Source: Mycogone perniciosa (Eukaryota > Ascomycota > Sordariomycetes > Hypocreales > Hypocreaceae). Taken from it: a stretch of DNA of 64,000 nucleotides. The notes beneath the pieces are model-generated. The model saw only the letters and a program-made list of their open reading frames with translations, did not search any database and was not told the DNA's origin. The stretch covers positions 310,001 through 374,000 of the forward strand of contig JAOALB010000031.1 of NCBI GenBank assembly GCA_025331125.1, in the 5' to 3' direction. Position numbers and translations under genes: made by a program. Positions 58,901 through 64,000 of this stretch are shown here, piece after piece; positions within the stretch are counted from its first letter, which is position 1; each line of letters opens with the position of its first letter.

Positions 58901-61900
58901 AAATAGTAATAAAAGTTTATAAAGTAAAAGAACTTTTATAAGTCTTTTACTCTTTTAAGTAATTATTAATTTAATATAACTTTAACTTTTTTATAATTTA
59001 TCTTTTATCCTTTTAAAGTAATAATTAAATTAAAATATTTTTTATTATTATTTTAAACTTATATTTAATAATATTAACTTAAAGGCTAATATTTTAAAAT
59101 TAAACTATTACTCTATAAATATACTTTTAATATTTTCTTTAACTTTAAAAGTATATAAAAGTATTATTAAAGTATACTATATAAATATTATTAAAAGGGT
59201 TATAGAGAGTATAATTAATATAATATTAAAATATAATAAATATATTATAAAGGCTAAAAGGTATAATTCATATTTTAAAAAGGCTAAACTTTATAATAAA
59301 TATTATTTTTTATATATCCCTTTTAATAATATAAAGGTTATTAAATATAGCGATAATATTAAGCTTTATATATACTTTTATATAGTTTAAAGGATTAAAG
59401 GTTTTTTAAATTAATAGTAATAAATATTAATTTTTAATAGTCATATTATTTAACCTTTCATAGTTTTAATAGATATTAATACTGCCTTTTAATTTTATAG
59501 CTAAAAGGAGGGGAGTAGTATATTATACTTATAATTTACAGATAAGTCCTTTTATTAAATTATTATTTAATAATCTTTTTATTACCTGCAGTTTATAAAA
59601 TAAAAGTAGTTTATTTCTTTAATATAAAAAGTCTTTTCCTAGCAATATTTTAATTTTATAGTTTTAAGCCTATTATAAAAGAAGTTTATTTATTATTTTT
59701 AGTAAAAAGGTATTATATAAGTTATATAGCTAAAATAATAGTTTCTTTAAAATATTTAATTTATTAAATTTAGGTTTCCCTACTATAAATTCCTTTATAT
59801 TAGCAGCTATAATCTTTTTTAATTATATTAAGAAATAACCTTTATTAATAAAGTTATATATTTCGTTTAATAATATTATTTTTATATTAATATAATCTTT
59901 TTATCTTATAAGTATTTATTTAAAGAATTTACTTAAAAGTTTTAATAAACTAATAGGCGCTAGTTCTTTAATCTTAATAGTTTAGTTAATTTTTTCTTAG
60001 TTTACTTTTATTATATAGATATATAATTAATAATCAAAAGTTATAAAATTTATAGCTGCTATTATTTATATATCTACTATATTTAAATATTCTTTTTAAT
60101 TTTAAAGTTTAGTTTAGTTTAATAAAAGTAGTATATTAAAAAGTAATAGTAATAGCTTTAACAAAGCCTTTCTTTTTTATTTTTAACTATAAATTATACA
60201 AGTAGGCAGCAGCTTTATATATATTTAATTTAAGATTATCTATACCTATATTTCTTTATTATTAAGTCTATTATATTTACAGGTTATATAATAATTTTAA
60301 TTTAATATTATGGTTTATAAAATATAGAGTTTATACGCTCCCTTTTTAATTAAAATTAAAGTTATATTTCTTTAATTATAAAAGAGTAAAGATAATAAAT
60401 ATATTATTAAAGATATTTATAATAAAAAAGAGGTAAAGCTTTTTATAAAGTTTAATTATAGTCTATATAATAAAGGATTTTAAAATTATATTAACTATAC
60501 TTTTATTAATAAAAGAAAAGTTTTTAATAAATAATAGTTATTAAATAGTAATATTCTATTATTTAATAAATATAAAGCTAATAAAAGCTTAAAGTATATA
60601 GCCATTATTTATTAAAGCTTTTATCTTAATATAAATATTATATATAAAGAATAGTATAATTTATATAAAAAAGAATTTATTACATATTAACTTAAATTTA
60701 AAGGGTTTTTAATTAAAAAGGCAGCTGTAAATGTATTTGAAAATAATAATACTAGTTATAATTAACTTTTATTTAAAACTTTTAATAAAGGTTAATTTTC
60801 TTTTAGTGTATAAATTAAGTTTAAGTTTTTAATAAATATAATTAATTAAATTAAAGTAAACTAAAAGTTAATAAAGTAGTATTATTATTATTATCTCTAT
60901 TAATACTTAAAAAGGGTATATTATTTAAGGCCTAGACTTATAGGTTAATTAAATATTATAGGTAATATTACTATATTATTAAACCTTAGTTATTATACTT
61001 TACTAAATTATTTTACTATTAACTTTCCAGTATTATTAAGTTAAAGTATAGTTAATATAGTTAAATTTAATAATTTTAATTTTATATTTTATATAAATTT
61101 CTTTAATATATATTAAACTACTCTTTTTTATACTATTTATTAAAGTTATAGCCTACTTTTTTATAATAAATATAAAGGCTTTTAATAATATATTTTTATA
61201 AAGAATTTAAAAGTAAAGTAGTATAATATATATAGTATTTAGCTTTATTAAGTTATTAACTAGTATTAAAGTAATAGTTTAATTATTTATTTAATTATTC
61301 TATTAATAATATTACTATAGCTATTAATAACTTTATTAATATTAGCCTATTTAAGCAGTATAAAAGGCATTATTATAAATACTTCTTTAAAGCCTATAAT
61401 AAATAATTTAATAAGGTTAATATTATTGAATAAAATTAAATTTATTTAGTTTAATTATTTAAATCTTTAAAGTATTAATAAACTTTTAAAAGACCTTTAT
61501 CTTTAAAGCCTTTATTATTTATTTAGCAGTTTTACTATATTTACTGCTTAATATAAATAACTTTACTATAAAGTTTTAAAAAAGCTTAGTTAATATATAT
61601 AGGTTATTAAAAGACTATAATACCTTTGAAAATAAGTTCATTATTTTATATTATTTATTAAAATTGATAAAAAGTATTATATTAATCTCTTAATACTATT
61701 AAATAAGGTTATTAAAACTTTTAATAATAATATTAAAATACTTTTATTATAATTAATATATACTTCCCTTTAAAGGACTTATAATATGTAAATATATTTA
61801 ACATTTAATTGAAAAAATTAATTAATTATTTATAAATGTAATAGTAATTTAAAAGTATTAATTAAAACATTTTTATTAATATTTCATAATATTATTTTAT

Positions 61901-62469
61901 TTACTATTAAATTACTTAAATTCTTTCATTTAATAATAGTTAAATAAATAATTATTTTTAAGGCTTAGCAGTAAAGCTATATTTAAAGCTTTAACTTAAA
62001 CTTTAATTTATATTTTAAGATTTTAAATTTTCACTATATAGTTTAAAAAAGCATATTTAAAGGTTTACTTTGATTTTCTTTATTAAATTAAGCTTTTATT
62101 TATTATTTAATTAAAAAAATAAAATTAATAATGAAAGTTATTATCTTTAATAATTATATTCATTAAATATATATATAATTACTTTTAACATTAAACTTTT
62201 ATAAAGTTTTAAAAAAGAAAAAGAAAAGTATTAGCTATATAGCTAAAATTATAATCTATTAAGCTAGGTTAGGCTATAAAGTAAGGTTTAAGGTATTTAT
62301 ATTTATTTTACTTATAATTGGCTTTTTATAGGTATAGGGTTTAAAGGGTAAAGGCTAAATTATAAAGGCCTTATTATAGGTTTAGGGGTAAAAGGGGATT
62401 TAAGGGAATTTATAGTTAATTAAATATATACCTTGCAATAGCGCAGTTAGGTTAAAGGATAGTATAAAC

Positions 62470-62641
62470 TATTATATTATAAGAAAGTAGGTTAAAGTAA
62501 AGATTATTATTATACTATAAAGAGTATAAAAGCTTTAAGGCTTTATAAAAAGCTATAGCTAGGAATACATTAAGGCCTGGTTATATAATCAGAGTTTGTA
62601 TAACAGGGCATTAATATTGCGTTATAGTTAATGCTATAACA
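62470..62641 (-). repeat. gypsy LTR (172 bp), 5' LTR
   Basis: Ends GCTATAACA, followed by TTATT. More decayed than its partner at 55732; since both were identical at insertion, the differences record later mutation. Confidence 0.85.
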
Positions 62642-62646
62642 TTATT

Positions 62647-64000
62647 TAATAATATAGCTATTTTATTTATTTTAAAATTAAGTTTGATATAAAGATAAAT
62701 AAAGGTTTTTGAATTATAAAATAATTGATAAGTGACATTATAAAGTAATGTAAATTTATTAAAAGGACGTTTTTAATAATAAAAGAGAAAATGATAAATA
62801 AATATAATTTATATTTTTTAACTATGATTAAGTTTAAAAGAATTAAAAAAGGTTATATAATAATATAAATAAGGGTATATTGTAAGAAATAAAGCTATAG
62901 ATTTAATGTAAAGGAGAAAATATTTTAATTATATTATATATTTCAGAAATTATACTTTTAAAGTTAAATAACAAACCTTAAGCTGTATTAAATACTTTTA
63001 TAATATAGTAAAAAAGATAAATAAAACAGAATGTTTATAAATTATTTTAAAATAAAAGTAGTATTGCATTTAGTATAATATATAGAAATATAAATAATTT
63101 ATTTTATAGCGTTTATTTAAATATAAAAGAAGAAACATTTAAATAGGTTTAAAAGTCTTAAAAGTATATAAATTAAAGTAAAAGATAATATTAATATACT
63201 ATTGAGTTCAATATTCAAAGATTTAGTTAAATAAATGAAAATAATATTTAAAAAAAAAGAAAAGTTATTTAAAAGAGTATAATAAATAAAAACATTTTTC
63301 AAAAAACAATAAAGTCTTATAAATATTGAAAATACATAGATTTTAAAACCTTATATTAAAATTAAAAGAAAAGGTTAAAATAATATTAATACCTATTCTC
63401 TATATATTATTTCATAAATATATATATAAATATCATAAATAATTTATTTATATATTTAATAAAATGAAATAAATATATATTTATAGAAATAGCTTTATAT
63501 ATATAGTCAAGTTACTAAAATAATAGGTATTAAAATTGTTTGAATTACTTTTACAATATAAATAAAGAATGTATATTTTTATATATCATAAAACTATATT
63601 ATCAATAACTTTATTTATAAAAGGTATTGTAAAGTATTGTAAATTATATATATTATATATAAATTTATAATATACTTTTAAAGGAAACCCTATTTTATTT
63701 TACTTTACAAATATAGAATTATGGTACTTTTGAAAGTAAATAATAAATATAAAGTATAAGTATTTTGAAATTATAATTGTTTTATTAAATATTAAAATAT
63801 TTAATAAATATTATAATTATTATAAAGTTTAAAAATATAAATTTAAAACATTTTTATATTTACTATTAAAAGAATTAATAAAGTAATATTTTTCATATAA
63901 TAAAACGTTTATATTTAATAAACAGTTATATTTAAAGTATTATAGTTTAACTTATATTATATATAAATATAATAAATTATAAAGTTAATATTTATTATAA
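62647..64000. other. AT-rich RIP-degraded block, no gene
   Basis: Extreme A/T DNA to the window end, partly similar to 29.4-30.2 kb. No frame of interest; a 61-codon minus-strand frame at 63.1-63.3 kb is low-complexity. Confidence 0.65.

Larger units (their letters stand above)
55732..62641 (-). mobile_element. complete RIP-killed Ty3/gypsy retrotransposon (6.9 kb), target duplication TTATT
   Basis: Two 172-bp direct LTRs (55732-55903 and 62470-62641) enclose the element, and 5-bp TTATT repeats at 55727-55731 and 62642-62646 bracket it. On the minus strand a polypurine tract with a run of nine Gs (about 55905-55917) adjoins the 55732 LTR, so the 3' LTR is on the left and transcription ran leftward from 62641. 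Decayed integrase sequence matches 46055-46254 at about 56.44-56.64 kb (inverted). No frame survives. A stretch at about 57.95-58.70 kb keeps more G+C than the rest of the element. Relative to the copy at 1-3360 it has lost about 280 bp near 60.33 kb. Confidence 0.88.

Overview
This is nuclear DNA from a filamentous ascomycete, probably a eurotiomycete of the Aspergillus/Penicillium type. The split genes use very short introns (52-136 nt) with GT..AG ends, and the gene families are typical fungal ones. Most of the window (about 1-14.9, 20.1-36.2, 45.3-51.3 and 54.4-64 kb) is almost pure A+T with no usable reading frames. It holds transposon copies that differ from each other mainly by C/T and G/A changes, the mark of repeat-induced point mutation (RIP). 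I read it as heterochromatic, RIP-degraded transposon graveyard surrounding small gene islands of normal composition.

Five intact genes lie in three islands. Island 1 (15.3-20.0 kb) has a 160-aa four-helix membrane protein of the DUF7704 type and a 602-aa cytochrome P450 with a CYP7/CYP8-like I-helix, both on +. Island 2 (36.3-45 kb) has a divergent pair: a 9-exon DAL5/allantoate-permease-type MFS transporter (-) and a 7-exon salicylate-hydroxylase-like FAD monooxygenase (+). They share an 872-bp intergenic region that contains a 19-bp palindrome suited to a Zn2Cys6 regulator. Island 3 (51.7-54 kb) has a 529-aa CYP68-like P450 (-). All five reconstruct without frameshifts or stops. No backbone enzyme (PKS, NRPS, terpene cyclase, prenyltransferase) and no regulator gene is visible, so this is either a set of tailoring and transport genes from a larger or scattered pathway, or independent catabolic and detoxification genes.

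Mobile DNA, left to right: a RIP-killed Ty3/gypsy element cut by the window edge (1-3360); a solo LTR with GAAAT target duplications (5062-5643); a tandem pair of 0.4-kb elements with a GC-rich palindromic core (11.48-12.25 kb); a second copy of the solo LTR with AATTT duplications (14051-14630); a 414-bp TRIM-like element with 76-bp terminal direct repeats (14898-15311); a 16.2-kb nest bounded by 95-bp inverted repeats (20076-36282) containing several LTRs of a TGTAACG family; a truncated gypsy element with a recognisable integrase relic (about 45.5-46.94 kb); an LTR of the TGTAACG family carrying the 0.4-kb element (54472-55258); and a complete 6.9-kb gypsy element with 172-bp LTRs and TTATT duplications (55732-62641). 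The nest starts 239 bp after the island-1 P450 stop codon, so islands 1 and 2 were probably adjacent before it was inserted.
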